From: an uncultured Chloroflexota bacterium
Lineage (GTDB): Bacteria; Chloroflexota; Limnocylindria; Limnocylindrales; Limnocylindraceae
Assembly (NCBI GenBank): GCA_903938075.1
Contig: CAJABS010000068.1
Location: 1-7,839, forward strand
Direction of reading: 5' to 3'
Length of the DNA: 7,839 bases
Made by a program: the position numbers and the translations under genes. The notes beneath the pieces are model-generated. The model saw nothing but the letters and a program-made list of their open reading frames with translations, was not told the DNA's origin and made no database searches. How positions within the stretch are numbered: position 1 is the stretch's first letter; each line of letters opens with the position of its first letter. Positions 1-5,660 of the stretch are shown here, one piece after another.

Positions 1-1
1 G

Positions 2-601
2 CCTGTCGCCTGCACCTCAACGGGCATTGGCTGCCCCTCCACAGCGATCGCCGCCGAAGAGCTGCACGCGATTGGTGCCGATACCTTCATTCGCGTGGGC
101 ACCTCAGGCGGCATGCAGCCCGGCATGCAGACCGGTGACCTGGCGGTGATCAGCGGCGCCATTCGCGACGAGGGGACGAGTAGCCACTACCTACCGATGG
201 AGTTCCCCGCCGTTGCCGACCTCGATGTGGTGCTGGCGATGCGCGACGCCGCGCGTGAACGCAGCGTGCGCCACCGCGTGGGCGTCGCACAATCGAAGGA
301 CTCTTTCTATGGCGAGGTTGAGCCGGAGCGCATGCCAATCTCAGGCGACCTCGAGCGTCGCTGGAAGGCGTGGATTGGCGGCGGCGCCATCAGCTCCGAG
401 ATGGAGTCGGCCACCCTCTTCATCGTTGCCGCAACGCTACGCGCCCGAGCGGGCGGCATCATGGTCTGCATCGGGAGCCCCTCGATGACGCACGAAGAGT
501 CACAAGCCTCGATGAAGGGCTTCTCAATTGACCCCGTGATTGATACCGCCGTGCACGGGCTGCGCCTGCTGATTGCTCGCGACCGCGCTGCTGGGGCATA
601 G
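2..601 (+). CDS. udp: Uridine phosphorylase, 3' part (5' end outside window)
   Basis: This is the C-terminal 199 residues of a PNP/UDP-family nucleoside phosphorylase, a cytoplasmic enzyme that splits uridine with phosphate into uracil and ribose-1-phosphate in pyrimidine salvage. The reading frame is open from base 2, so the start lies upstream; compared with the roughly 250-residue E. coli Udp, about 50-60 N-terminal residues are missing. Visible family signatures, numbered within the fragment, are STGIGCPST (residues 6-14), the phosphate-binding RVGTSG (31-36), the LEFPAV-like MEFPAVAD stretch (66-73), the base-recognition region KDSFYGEVEPERMP (99-112), and the ribose-binding EMESATLF (133-140). 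The overall order matches Udp closely, with the SKDSFYG form I associate with the Gram-positive-like branch rather than E. coli. The stop is TAG at 599-601, and the isocitrate dehydrogenase gene follows after 31 bases. The uridine rather than broader purine preference is inferred from similarity. Confidence 0.9.
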   Translation, partial: PVACTSTGIGCPSTAIAAEELHAIGADTFIRVGTSGGMQPGMQTGDLAVISGAIRDEGTSSHYLPMEFPAVADLDVVLAMRDAARERSVRHRVGVAQSKDSFYGEVEPERMPISGDLERRWKAWIGGGAISSEMESATLFIVAATLRARAGGIMVCIGSPSMTHEESQASMKGFSIDPVIDTAVHGLRLLIARDRAAGA

Positions 602-620
602 CCTCGATCGCTAACCCCGC

Positions 621-632
621 TATCCTGAGCGC
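621..632 (+). promoter_or_regulatory. Putative -10 box and leaderless start of the isocitrate dehydrogenase gene
   Basis: TATCCT at 621-626 fits the TANNNT -10 pattern and is followed by exactly six bases (gagcgc) before the ATG at 633. That spacing would place the transcription start at or next to the A of the start codon, giving a leaderless mRNA. There is no purine-rich Shine-Dalgarno sequence before this ATG and I see no clear -35 hexamer. The same geometry recurs at 4318, 4358 and 7014, which raises confidence. Confidence 0.6.
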
Positions 633-2126
633 ATGACCACCCCACGACGCCACGCCATCACCCTGATCCCTGGCGACGGGGTCGGCCCCGAGGTTGCCCT
701 CGCGACGAAGCGCGTCCTCGACGCCGCTGCCGCAACGGCGGGCGTTGCCTTCGATTGGGAAGAGGCGGAAGCTGGCGCCGAGGTCTTCAAGAAGGGTGAC
801 ACCTCTGGTGTACCAAAGGAGACCCGCGACAGCATCGAGCGCACCCGCGTTGCCCTGAAGGGGCCACTTGAGACACCCGTTGGTTTCGGCGAGAAGAGCG
901 CGAACGTTACGCTGCGCAAACTCTTTGAAACCTACGCGAACGTTCGACCTGCGCGTGAGCTCCCAGGCGTGCCAACGCGCTACAAGGGCGAAGGGATCGA
1001 CATGGTCATTGTTCGCGAGAACGTCGAAGACCTCTACGCCGGCATTGAGCATCTACAGACACACGATGTCGCACAAGCCGTAAAGCTCATTAGCCGCACC
1101 GGCTCCGAGAAGATCATTCGCTTCGCCTACGAGCTTGCGCTGCGCGAAGGTCGCCACAAGGTCACCACCGCGAGCAAGGCGAACATTCTGAAATTCACCG
1201 AAGGGCTCTTCAAGCAGGTCGGCGAAGATCTCGGCAAGGAGTATTCGTCACTAGAGGCAAACCACCTGATTATCGACAACGTTGCGCACCAGATGGTGAA
1301 AGACCCTGCGCAGTTTGATGTGGTGGTTGCTACCAACCTGCACGGCGACATCATTAGCGATCTCGCATCAGGCCTTGTTGGTGGCCTCGGATTTGCGTCG
1401 AGCGCGAACTACGGCGATGGCGTGGCAATCTTTGAGGCGGTACATGGCTCTGCGCCGAAGTACGCCGGCAAGAACGTCATCAATCCAACCGCGTTGATCC
1501 TTTCGTCAACGATGATGTTGCGCCACCTGGGCGAGACCGATCTCGCCGACGTTGTTGAGGACGCAGTACTTGCAACGCTTGAGGCTGGCAAGGCGCTGCC
1601 ACAAGACGTGGTGCGCCAGCAAGGGGGCGACGTTGAAGCGGCGACGAGCACGAGCGGCTTTGCCGATGCGGTGATTGAGAGCCTTGGCGCGCGCCCAACA
1701 ACGGTGCCTGCCGCTGCAAGCCGCCCACGACCTGTGGATGTGAAGCCGCACGCGCGTTGGACGAGCGGCGAGGCGCGTGAGCGCGAAGTGGGCCACGCCC
1801 GCGTTGTTGGCCTTGATCTCTTCCTGCAGTCGCTGATGGCACCGGCTGAACTTGGTACCAAGCTCTCAGCACTTGCCGGCCAAGAGCTCACCCTCAAGAT
1901 GATTGAGAGCAAGGGGACGGTGGTGTGGCCAAACGCCGCACCGGCATTCGATCCAACTGGCCTCTTCCGTGCACGATTCCTGGCACGCGCCGATGGCTTC
2001 GATTTGCCCGACGAGACACTGCTGGCACTTGCCGCTCGTGTTGCCGGTGTGGCGCCATGGGTGCACCTGGAGAAGCTCCGCGTCTGGGGTAGCGAAGAGG
2101 GATTCACCCGCGCCCAGGGCGAGTAG
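633..2126 (+). CDS. icd: Isocitrate dehydrogenase, NADP-type, Thermus-like long form
   Basis: This 497-residue cytoplasmic enzyme oxidatively decarboxylates isocitrate to 2-oxoglutarate in the TCA cycle. The N-terminal motif LIPGDGVGPE (11-20) opens the isocitrate/isopropylmalate dehydrogenase domain, which runs to about residue 350. Substrate residues line up as S89, N91, R95, R105, R128 (in VRENVEDLYAG), Y135 and K182. Metal-binding aspartates are D215, D239 and D243 (in HGDIISD). The cofactor loop HGSAPKYAGKNVINP (271-285) has Lys-Tyr at 276-277, the pair typical of NADP enzymes; NAD enzymes usually carry Asp-Ile there. After an Ala/Pro/Arg-rich linker (about 352-385) comes an extra C-terminal domain (about 386-497) ending in HLEKLRVWGSEEGFTRAQGE, very like the end of the 496-residue Thermus thermophilus enzyme. 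The ATG at 633 is chosen because a TANNNT box lies six bases upstream and the IPGDG motif follows at the usual distance. The cofactor call is inferred from motif only. Confidence 0.94.
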   Translation: MTTPRRHAITLIPGDGVGPEVALATKRVLDAAAATAGVAFDWEEAEAGAEVFKKGDTSGVPKETRDSIERTRVALKGPLETPVGFGEKSANVTLRKLFETYANVRPARELPGVPTRYKGEGIDMVIVRENVEDLYAGIEHLQTHDVAQAVKLISRTGSEKIIRFAYELALREGRHKVTTASKANILKFTEGLFKQVGEDLGKEYSSLEANHLIIDNVAHQMVKDPAQFDVVVATNLHGDIISDLASGLVGGLGFASSANYGDGVAIFEAVHGSAPKYAGKNVINPTALILSSTMMLRHLGETDLADVVEDAVLATLEAGKALPQDVVRQQGGDVEAATSTSGFADAVIESLGARPTTVPAAASRPRPVDVKPHARWTSGEAREREVGHARVVGLDLFLQSLMAPAELGTKLSALAGQELTLKMIESKGTVVWPNAAPAFDPTGLFRARFLARADGFDLPDETLLALAARVAGVAPWVHLEKLRVWGSEEGFTRAQGE

Positions 2127-2160
2127 TCAGTGACCGCTCGTAACTCGGGTCAATCCAATA

Positions 2161-2167
2161 GAGGGGG
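2161..2167 (+). promoter_or_regulatory. Ribosome binding site deciding the DUF606 protein start
   Basis: GAGGGGG lies four bases before the ATG at 2172, a good Shine-Dalgarno match. It favours 2172 over the in-frame GTG at 2130, which would add a polar 14-residue leader (MTARNSGQSNRGGR) before the first membrane helix. No convincing -10 box is visible in the 45-base gap; a weak TGACC/GGTCA inverted repeat lies at 2131-2135 and 2148-2152. Confidence 0.6.
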
Positions 2168-2171
2168 ACGT

Positions 2172-2606
2172 ATGCAGTTCATTGCCTTGGCACTCTTCAT
2201 CTTCGCAGCTGGTGTCGGCTCGTCGGTGCAGTCCATCTTGAATGCCGAACTTGGGCGGCGCACCGATCCGGTGAGCGCAGCCGTTGTCTCGTTCATTGGG
2301 GGCCTTGCGGTGCTGCTCGTGGTCGCGTTACTCAGCGGCAAGCTGCAGCTCGTAGAGGCCACAAAGGTGCCACCACTCCTGCTCACCGGCGGCTTGTTTG
2401 GCGCACTGATCGTGACCGGATTCGCCACCACCGTTCCAGTGCTCGGCGTAACGGAGGCAACCCTCATCTACATCCTTGGCTCACTCGGTGCCGCTCTCGC
2501 TATTGACGGGTTCGGTCTTCTCGGCGCACCGGCTATTCCGGTCACCGCCACGCGGGTCGCCGGCATCGTGCTCGCTGTGGTCGGATTCCTCCTCGCTCGA
2601 CGATGA
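2172..2606 (+). CDS. DUF606/YdcZ-family small membrane transporter-like protein
   Basis: This 144-residue integral membrane protein belongs to the DUF606 (YdcZ-like, DMT-superfamily) group, usually about 140-150 residues long. About five hydrophobic helices are visible, near residues 2-22, 35-55, 67-88, 92-112 and 125-142. Family-type motifs are the first-helix GVGSSVQSILNAELGR (14-29), SAAVVSFIGG (35-44) and the fourth/fifth-helix region IDGFGLLGAPAIPVTATRVA (111-130), matching the iDhFGl-g-pr-plt--r--G pattern I recall for the family. Members are presumed half-size drug/metabolite-type exporters that assemble as dimers; the substrate is not known from sequence. The start at 2172 is supported by a Shine-Dalgarno sequence and by the immediate hydrophobic N-terminus. 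The TGA stop at 2604-2606 overlaps the next gene's ATG (ATGA), so the two genes are almost certainly co-translated. Family assignment is from recognised motifs; function is inferred. Confidence 0.82.
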   Translation: MQFIALALFIFAAGVGSSVQSILNAELGRRTDPVSAAVVSFIGGLAVLLVVALLSGKLQLVEATKVPPLLLTGGLFGALIVTGFATTVPVLGVTEATLIYILGSLGAALAIDGFGLLGAPAIPVTATRVAGIVLAVVGFLLARR

Positions 2607-3130
2607 GCAACGAGCGTCAACGCATCGTTCGCCCCGATCAGATTGACGGCGCTGAGGCGCTGCCGCACGCACTCCCAGGCGCCGAAGAGGAGGCGCCAGA
2701 CGCAGGCGATCTGATGCGTGGCGTGCTCGTTGACGAGCGCTACGAGCCAGGGATGATCAAGCTCGATCGCCAGCCTGTGCCAATTGCCGACGACGGACTC
2801 CCCGCATTTGTTCCGGAGTCTGATCCAACACCACTGCGCGGCGGCTACATCTACCTCAGCTTCGTCGCACTCATCTGCGGAACGATCGTGATCAGCGCGC
2901 TGAACCTTGGCGCGAAGTGGAGTGACGGCATCGTGAAAGTACCGCTGCTCATTGGCTCCATTCCGCTCTTTATTGCCATGGCTGAAGCGGCGCTGCGCAT
3001 TGCGCGCTCCGTTGTTGCCTGGTGGCCGATCAGCCGCGGACGTGCGCTCTTTCGCGCCGGGTGGGTGCTGATGATTGCGGCCTTGGCGTCGATCGTGCTC
3101 GCCGCTATCTGGGTGGCGCTGAACGCCTAG
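2603..3130 (+). CDS. Unrecognised membrane protein with acidic N-terminal tail
   Basis: I do not recognise this 175-residue protein. Residues 1-80 are hydrophilic, proline-rich and acidic (for example LPGAEEEAPDAGD, 24-36) and are probably cytosolic and partly disordered. Three hydrophobic segments follow: about 81-102 (GYIYLSFVALICGTIVISAL), about 112-133, and about 151-173. Basic residues between the second and third helices (R132, R135, R145, R147, R151) suggest that loop is cytoplasmic by the positive-inside rule. The ATG at 2603 sits in an ATGA overlap with the stop of the DUF606 gene and has no Shine-Dalgarno sequence of its own, so translation is probably coupled. The pairing suggests it accompanies or modulates the small transporter-like protein, but that is inference. 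The gene ends at TAG 3128-3130, overlapping the stop of the convergent CoxG-like gene. Confidence 0.72.
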   Translation: MSNERQRIVRPDQIDGAEALPHALPGAEEEAPDAGDLMRGVLVDERYEPGMIKLDRQPVPIADDGLPAFVPESDPTPLRGGYIYLSFVALICGTIVISALNLGAKWSDGIVKVPLLIGSIPLFIAMAEAALRIARSVVAWWPISRGRALFRAGWVLMIAALASIVLAAIWVALNA

Positions 3131-3570
3131 CTCGCGAGCCCCGCGATCAGGTGATCAATCGACGTGCGCAAATACTCTTCCACCCGCTGCCCCGCCATCA
3201 CGGCGAGCATTGGATCGAGCTCGGTTGAGGTTCGCCACGAAGCGTTGCTGCTAGTCGCGCTCGCTTCGGTCAAATCAACAAGGGCAACAACAATCGCGTG
3301 ACCGCCAATATCGGGTCGCACTTTTAGTCGTAGATGCAGTCGAGTCACGCCACCATCAAGCACCTCAACAGTGCGACGAATCGAGATCGCAGCCTCAATC
3401 GGAATGCCAGCAACCTGCGTCGCGAGTCGGCCCTCCATGTGCTCTGCATCAATGCGATGTAGGCCATCGCATCCAGGAATCAGCTTCGCAATGTGCTCAG
3501 GGCTGTCACTTGCCGCAACGAGTTGCGCAACAGATTTCTCGAGCAGTGCCTGGCCAACGATTTCGCTCAT
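3127..3570 (-). CDS. CoxG-like SRPBCC-superfamily protein
   Basis: This 147-residue protein resembles the CoxG (carbon monoxide dehydrogenase subunit G) branch of the SRPBCC/START-like fold, which forms a hydrophobic cavity under a long C-terminal helix. Seen in sequence: an N-terminal strand and helix with the family spacing (AQLVAASDSPEHIAKLIPGC, 15-34), the hallmark PGCDGLHRID (32-41), alternating beta-strand-like segments at 42-105, and an amphipathic final helix (DPMLAVMAGQRVEEYLRTSI, 119-138) corresponding to the CoxG lid helix. There is no signal peptide, so it is probably cytosolic. CoxG itself helps place CO dehydrogenase at the membrane; no CO dehydrogenase gene is in this window, so a general lipid- or hydrophobe-binding role is equally possible. 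It lies 7 bases after the upstream LolA-like gene on the same strand and is probably its operon partner. Its TAG stop overlaps that of the convergent gene. Confidence 0.68.
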   Translation of the reverse strand: MSEIVGQALLEKSVAQLVAASDSPEHIAKLIPGCDGLHRIDAEHMEGRLATQVAGIPIEAAISIRRTVEVLDGGVTRLHLRLKVRPDIGGHAIVVALVDLTEASATSSNASWRTSTELDPMLAVMAGQRVEEYLRTSIDHLIAGLAS

Positions 3571-3577
3571 CGGCCGC

Positions 3578-4318
3578 TCAGTAGAGCGTCACGACGTCGG
3601 GAGGGAGCTCAAGGTCAAAGGCGCTGGCGGGAATTGATGCATCAACCTCAAACGCGGTGCAAAGCGCGCTGCGTACAAGTTGTGCACCACGGAACTCTTC
3701 AACACCAAGCAAGACGCCGGTGAGTCGATCGAAGGTGACGCGGAAACGGAAGTCGGCGCGGTCGCCATCAAGGGCAACGGCACGCGGCGCTGCAGCCTCA
3801 ATGGTGAGCGCAATGCGACCCGCAACGCTTGTCTCGTGCACGGCACCGAGAACGGCACCAGTGAGGACGCTGCTGCAGAACGATCCTGGGCGCACGAATG
3901 TGGTTGCCCAACCCTTACCCGGAAGCGGACCCATATCGGTCGGCACGCGCGAAGTCTGCGGAAGACCGCGGTCATCGAGTCCGGTAGGTGCCGCGCGGTG
4001 TGGTCGGCGCGTCGTGGTGTTGGTCACTGCGTTGTAGCCGCGCACATCGGCGCCGTCGGTGATCCAGACCTCGTAGCCGCCCTGTGGATGCACGGTGGTG
4101 ACGCGGGCGTGGGGTCGGTCCATCAGCAGCTCGACGGATCCGAGGCTCTCACCTGCGGCCGTGACAGCGCGCTCCTCAATGCGGAGGCGCAAGGTGCGGA
4201 AGCGGCGCTCGGCGCCTGCGGCGAAGTCAAAAAGGGCAGCCGCTGTGGGGAGCCCAGGGGTAAGGCTGGTCGCGATCGGAGGGAGGTCGGAGGCGATCGG
4301 TACGAGGGTCTCGCTCAT
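3578..4318 (-). CDS. LolA/RseB-fold-like protein without signal peptide
   Basis: This 246-residue protein is weakly recognisable as a LolA/MucB(RseB)-like half-barrel. Seen: a helix with FAAGAERRFRTLRLRIEER (32-50) running into a strand, then strands with SVELLMDRPHARVTTV (61-76), YEVWITDGADVRGYNAVTN (82-100) with the typical 'w-dG--v--Y' turn, and a C-terminal FRVTFDRLTGVLLGVEEF (192-209) resembling the family's 'D--TG-pl--e-' hairpin. It ends in ASIPASAFDLELPPDVVTLY (227-246), like the family's final '-ip---F-f--P' element. Such proteins normally act outside the membrane on lipoproteins or anti-sigma factors, yet this N-terminus (MSETLVPIASDLPPIATSL) has no signal sequence or lipobox, and no earlier in-frame start is plausible because a divergent promoter lies directly upstream. 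It is first in a unit with the CoxG-like gene. Function is unknown; the fold call is tentative. Confidence 0.55.
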   Translation of the reverse strand: MSETLVPIASDLPPIATSLTPGLPTAAALFDFAAGAERRFRTLRLRIEERAVTAAGESLGSVELLMDRPHARVTTVHPQGGYEVWITDGADVRGYNAVTNTTTRRPHRAAPTGLDDRGLPQTSRVPTDMGPLPGKGWATTFVRPGSFCSSVLTGAVLGAVHETSVAGRIALTIEAAAPRAVALDGDRADFRFRVTFDRLTGVLLGVEEFRGAQLVRSALCTAFEVDASIPASAFDLELPPDVVTLY

Positions 4319-4330
4319 GGCTCCATCCTA
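4319..4330 (-). promoter_or_regulatory. Putative -10 box and leaderless start of the LolA-like gene
   Basis: Read on the minus strand, TAGGAT (4330 to 4325) is followed by six bases (ggagcc) and then the ATG at 4318. This matches the TANNNT-N6-ATG arrangement at 633, 4358 and 7014, and no Shine-Dalgarno sequence is present. It lies within a 39-base divergent intergenic space facing the thiolase promoter. Confidence 0.58.
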
Positions 4331-4345
4331 GCCGAGGGGCGGGCG

Positions 4346-4357
4346 TAGACTGAGCCC
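4346..4357 (+). promoter_or_regulatory. Putative -10 box and leaderless start of the thiolase gene
   Basis: TAGACT at 4346-4351 is followed by six bases (gagccc) and the ATG at 4358, with no Shine-Dalgarno sequence. The two divergent -10 boxes, 4325-4330 on the minus strand and 4346-4351 on the plus strand, are only 15 bases apart. Each gene's -35 region would therefore overlap the other's promoter or coding start, so mutually exclusive polymerase binding is possible. Confidence 0.6.
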
Positions 4358-5611
4358 ATGAGCAGTAGCGCACCACTCTCCCAGAGCAGCACCCCGGGCC
4401 GCCCCCTGAAGGAGGCCTGGATCGTTGAGGCGCTGCGCACCCCCTTCGGTCGCTACGGCGGCGCGCTCTCGGGCGTGCGTCCCGACGACCTTGCCGCCAC
4501 GGTGCTCGAAGCGGTCGTCGCTCGGAGCGGCATCAACGCCGCCGATATTGACGACGTGATCTTGGGCTGCGCCAACCAGGCCGGCGAAGACAACCGCAAC
4601 GTTGCGCGCATGGCACTCCTTGTTGCTGGCTACCCCGTTGAGGTGCCTGGTCAAACCGTGAACCGACTCTGTGGCTCGGGCCTACAGGCCCTCGCCGCCG
4701 CCGCCAACGCGATTGCAGTTGGCGATGCCGAAGTGGTCGTTGCTGGTGGCGTTGAGAGTATGAGCCGCGCACCACTCGTCACCTTGAAGCCAGAGAGCGG
4801 TCTCGAGCGCGGTAATCGCGAGCTGGTCGACACCACCATCGGTTGGCGCTTTGTGAATCCGCGGCTCCATGCGAAGTACCCAGCGATCTCGCTCGGCGAG
4901 ACGGCGGAGCGCGTTGCCGACCAGTGGCACGTTTCTCGCGAGACACAAGACGAACTCGCCCTCGCATCACAGCAGCGCGCCGCAGCTGCCGGAGCAAGCG
5001 GCATCCACGGCGAAGAGATCGTGCCAGTCTCCATTCCACAGCGCTCAGGCGCACCGATCGTTGTTGATCGCGACGAGCATCCGCGACCTGATACGAGCGC
5101 CGCCGCACTTGCGAAGTTAAAGCCCGCCTTCGCCGCTGACGGCACGGTCACTGCTGGCAACGCATCAGGCATTAACGATGGCGCTGCTGCACTCCTTGTT
5201 GTGGAGTCGGAGCGCGCGCGAGCCCTCGGTTTGAAGCCGTATGCGCGCATCGTTGCAACGGCGGTTGCTGGCGTTGATCCGTCGGTGATGGGTGCAGGGC
5301 CGATCCCAGCGATTCGCAAACTGCTGGAGCGCACCGGGCTCACCGTCGCCGACATCGATCGTGTGGAGCTGAACGAGGCGTTCGCGAGCCAGGCGGTCGC
5401 CTGTATAACTGAGCTGGGGCTCGACCCAGCGAAGACGAATGTGCACGGCGGCGCCATCGCGCTTGGCCACCCCCTCGGTGCCTCTGGTGCCCGTATGGCG
5501 ACCACACTTGTGCGTGAACTACGCCGCAGCGGAGGCCGCTACGGGATCGCCGCCATGTGCGTAGGCGTGGGTCAGGGGATCGCCATGTTGGTAGAGCGCG
5601 TCGAGGCGTAG
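4358..5611 (+). CDS. Acetyl-CoA C-acyltransferase, 3-oxoadipyl-CoA thiolase type (PcaF/PaaJ-like)
   Basis: This 417-residue biosynthetic/degradative-type thiolase cleaves a 3-oxoacyl-CoA with CoA to acetyl-CoA plus a shortened acyl-CoA in the cytoplasm. Catalytic residues are all present: Cys105 in NRLCGSG (103-108), His371 in GGAIALGHPLGASGAR (364-379) and Cys401 in CVGVGQG (401-407). The NEAF motif (339-342) and the GNASGINDGAAAL loop (267-279) are intact. Motifs ILGCANQAGEDNRNVARMA (68-86) and DTTIGWRFVNP (158-168) are those of PcaF and PaaJ, which thiolyse 3-oxoadipyl-CoA to acetyl-CoA and succinyl-CoA at the end of protocatechuate and phenylacetate breakdown, so that is the best substrate guess. 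Length is about 17 residues over the family because of a Ser/Pro-rich N-terminal tail before KEAWIVEALRTPFG; the ATG at 4358 is supported by its -10 box. No other pca or paa gene is in the window, so a general beta-oxidation thiolase remains possible. Confidence 0.93.
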   Translation: MSSSAPLSQSSTPGRPLKEAWIVEALRTPFGRYGGALSGVRPDDLAATVLEAVVARSGINAADIDDVILGCANQAGEDNRNVARMALLVAGYPVEVPGQTVNRLCGSGLQALAAAANAIAVGDAEVVVAGGVESMSRAPLVTLKPESGLERGNRELVDTTIGWRFVNPRLHAKYPAISLGETAERVADQWHVSRETQDELALASQQRAAAAGASGIHGEEIVPVSIPQRSGAPIVVDRDEHPRPDTSAAALAKLKPAFAADGTVTAGNASGINDGAAALLVVESERARALGLKPYARIVATAVAGVDPSVMGAGPIPAIRKLLERTGLTVADIDRVELNEAFASQAVACITELGLDPAKTNVHGGAIALGHPLGASGARMATTLVRELRRSGGRYGIAAMCVGVGQGIAMLVERVEA

Positions 5612-5617
5612 CCGCGC

Positions 5618-5623
5618 TAGAAT
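5618..5623 (+). promoter_or_regulatory. Putative -10 box for the Fe-S carrier gene
   Basis: TAGAAT at 5618-5623, just after the thiolase stop, fits TANNNT. If initiation occurs six or seven bases downstream, as at the leaderless genes, the transcript would start near 5630 and carry a leader of about 30 bases containing a strong Shine-Dalgarno sequence. The placement is inferred; read-through from the thiolase gene is also possible. Confidence 0.45.
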
Positions 5624-5649
5624 CTCAGTCACAGCAGCGGCAGATGCCG

Positions 5650-5658
5650 AAGGAGGAG
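5650..5658 (+). promoter_or_regulatory. Strong Shine-Dalgarno sequence of the Fe-S carrier gene
   Basis: AAGGAGGAG ends two bases before the ATG at 5661, with the AGGAGG core four bases away. It is the clearest ribosome binding site in the window and fixes this start over the out-of-frame ATG at 5644, which opens only a seven-codon reading frame. It shows that anti-Shine-Dalgarno initiation coexists with leaderless starts here. Confidence 0.75.
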
Positions 5659-5660
5659 CG

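Noticed and set aside
459..1052. Minus-strand open frame of 197 residues opposite the start of the isocitrate dehydrogenase gene
   Set aside because: It lies wholly opposite two well-recognised genes, has an Arg/Ala-rich shadow-like composition and no recognisable motif or start signal.
1409..2107. Minus-strand open frame of 232 residues inside the isocitrate dehydrogenase gene
   Set aside because: Ser/Arg/Ala-rich composition is that of an antisense shadow of a G+C-rich gene, and the plus strand encodes an unmistakable enzyme.
3680..4348. Plus-strand open frame of 222 residues opposite the LolA-like gene
   Set aside because: It would run through the divergent promoter almost to the thiolase start and has no start signal. 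The minus-strand reading has a promoter-supported start and strand-like patterning. Because the LolA-like call is only moderate, this was weighed carefully before rejection.
4651..5505. Minus-strand open frame of 284 residues inside the thiolase gene
   Set aside because: The plus strand has intact thiolase catalytic residues throughout, and the antisense protein has shadow composition and no family signature.
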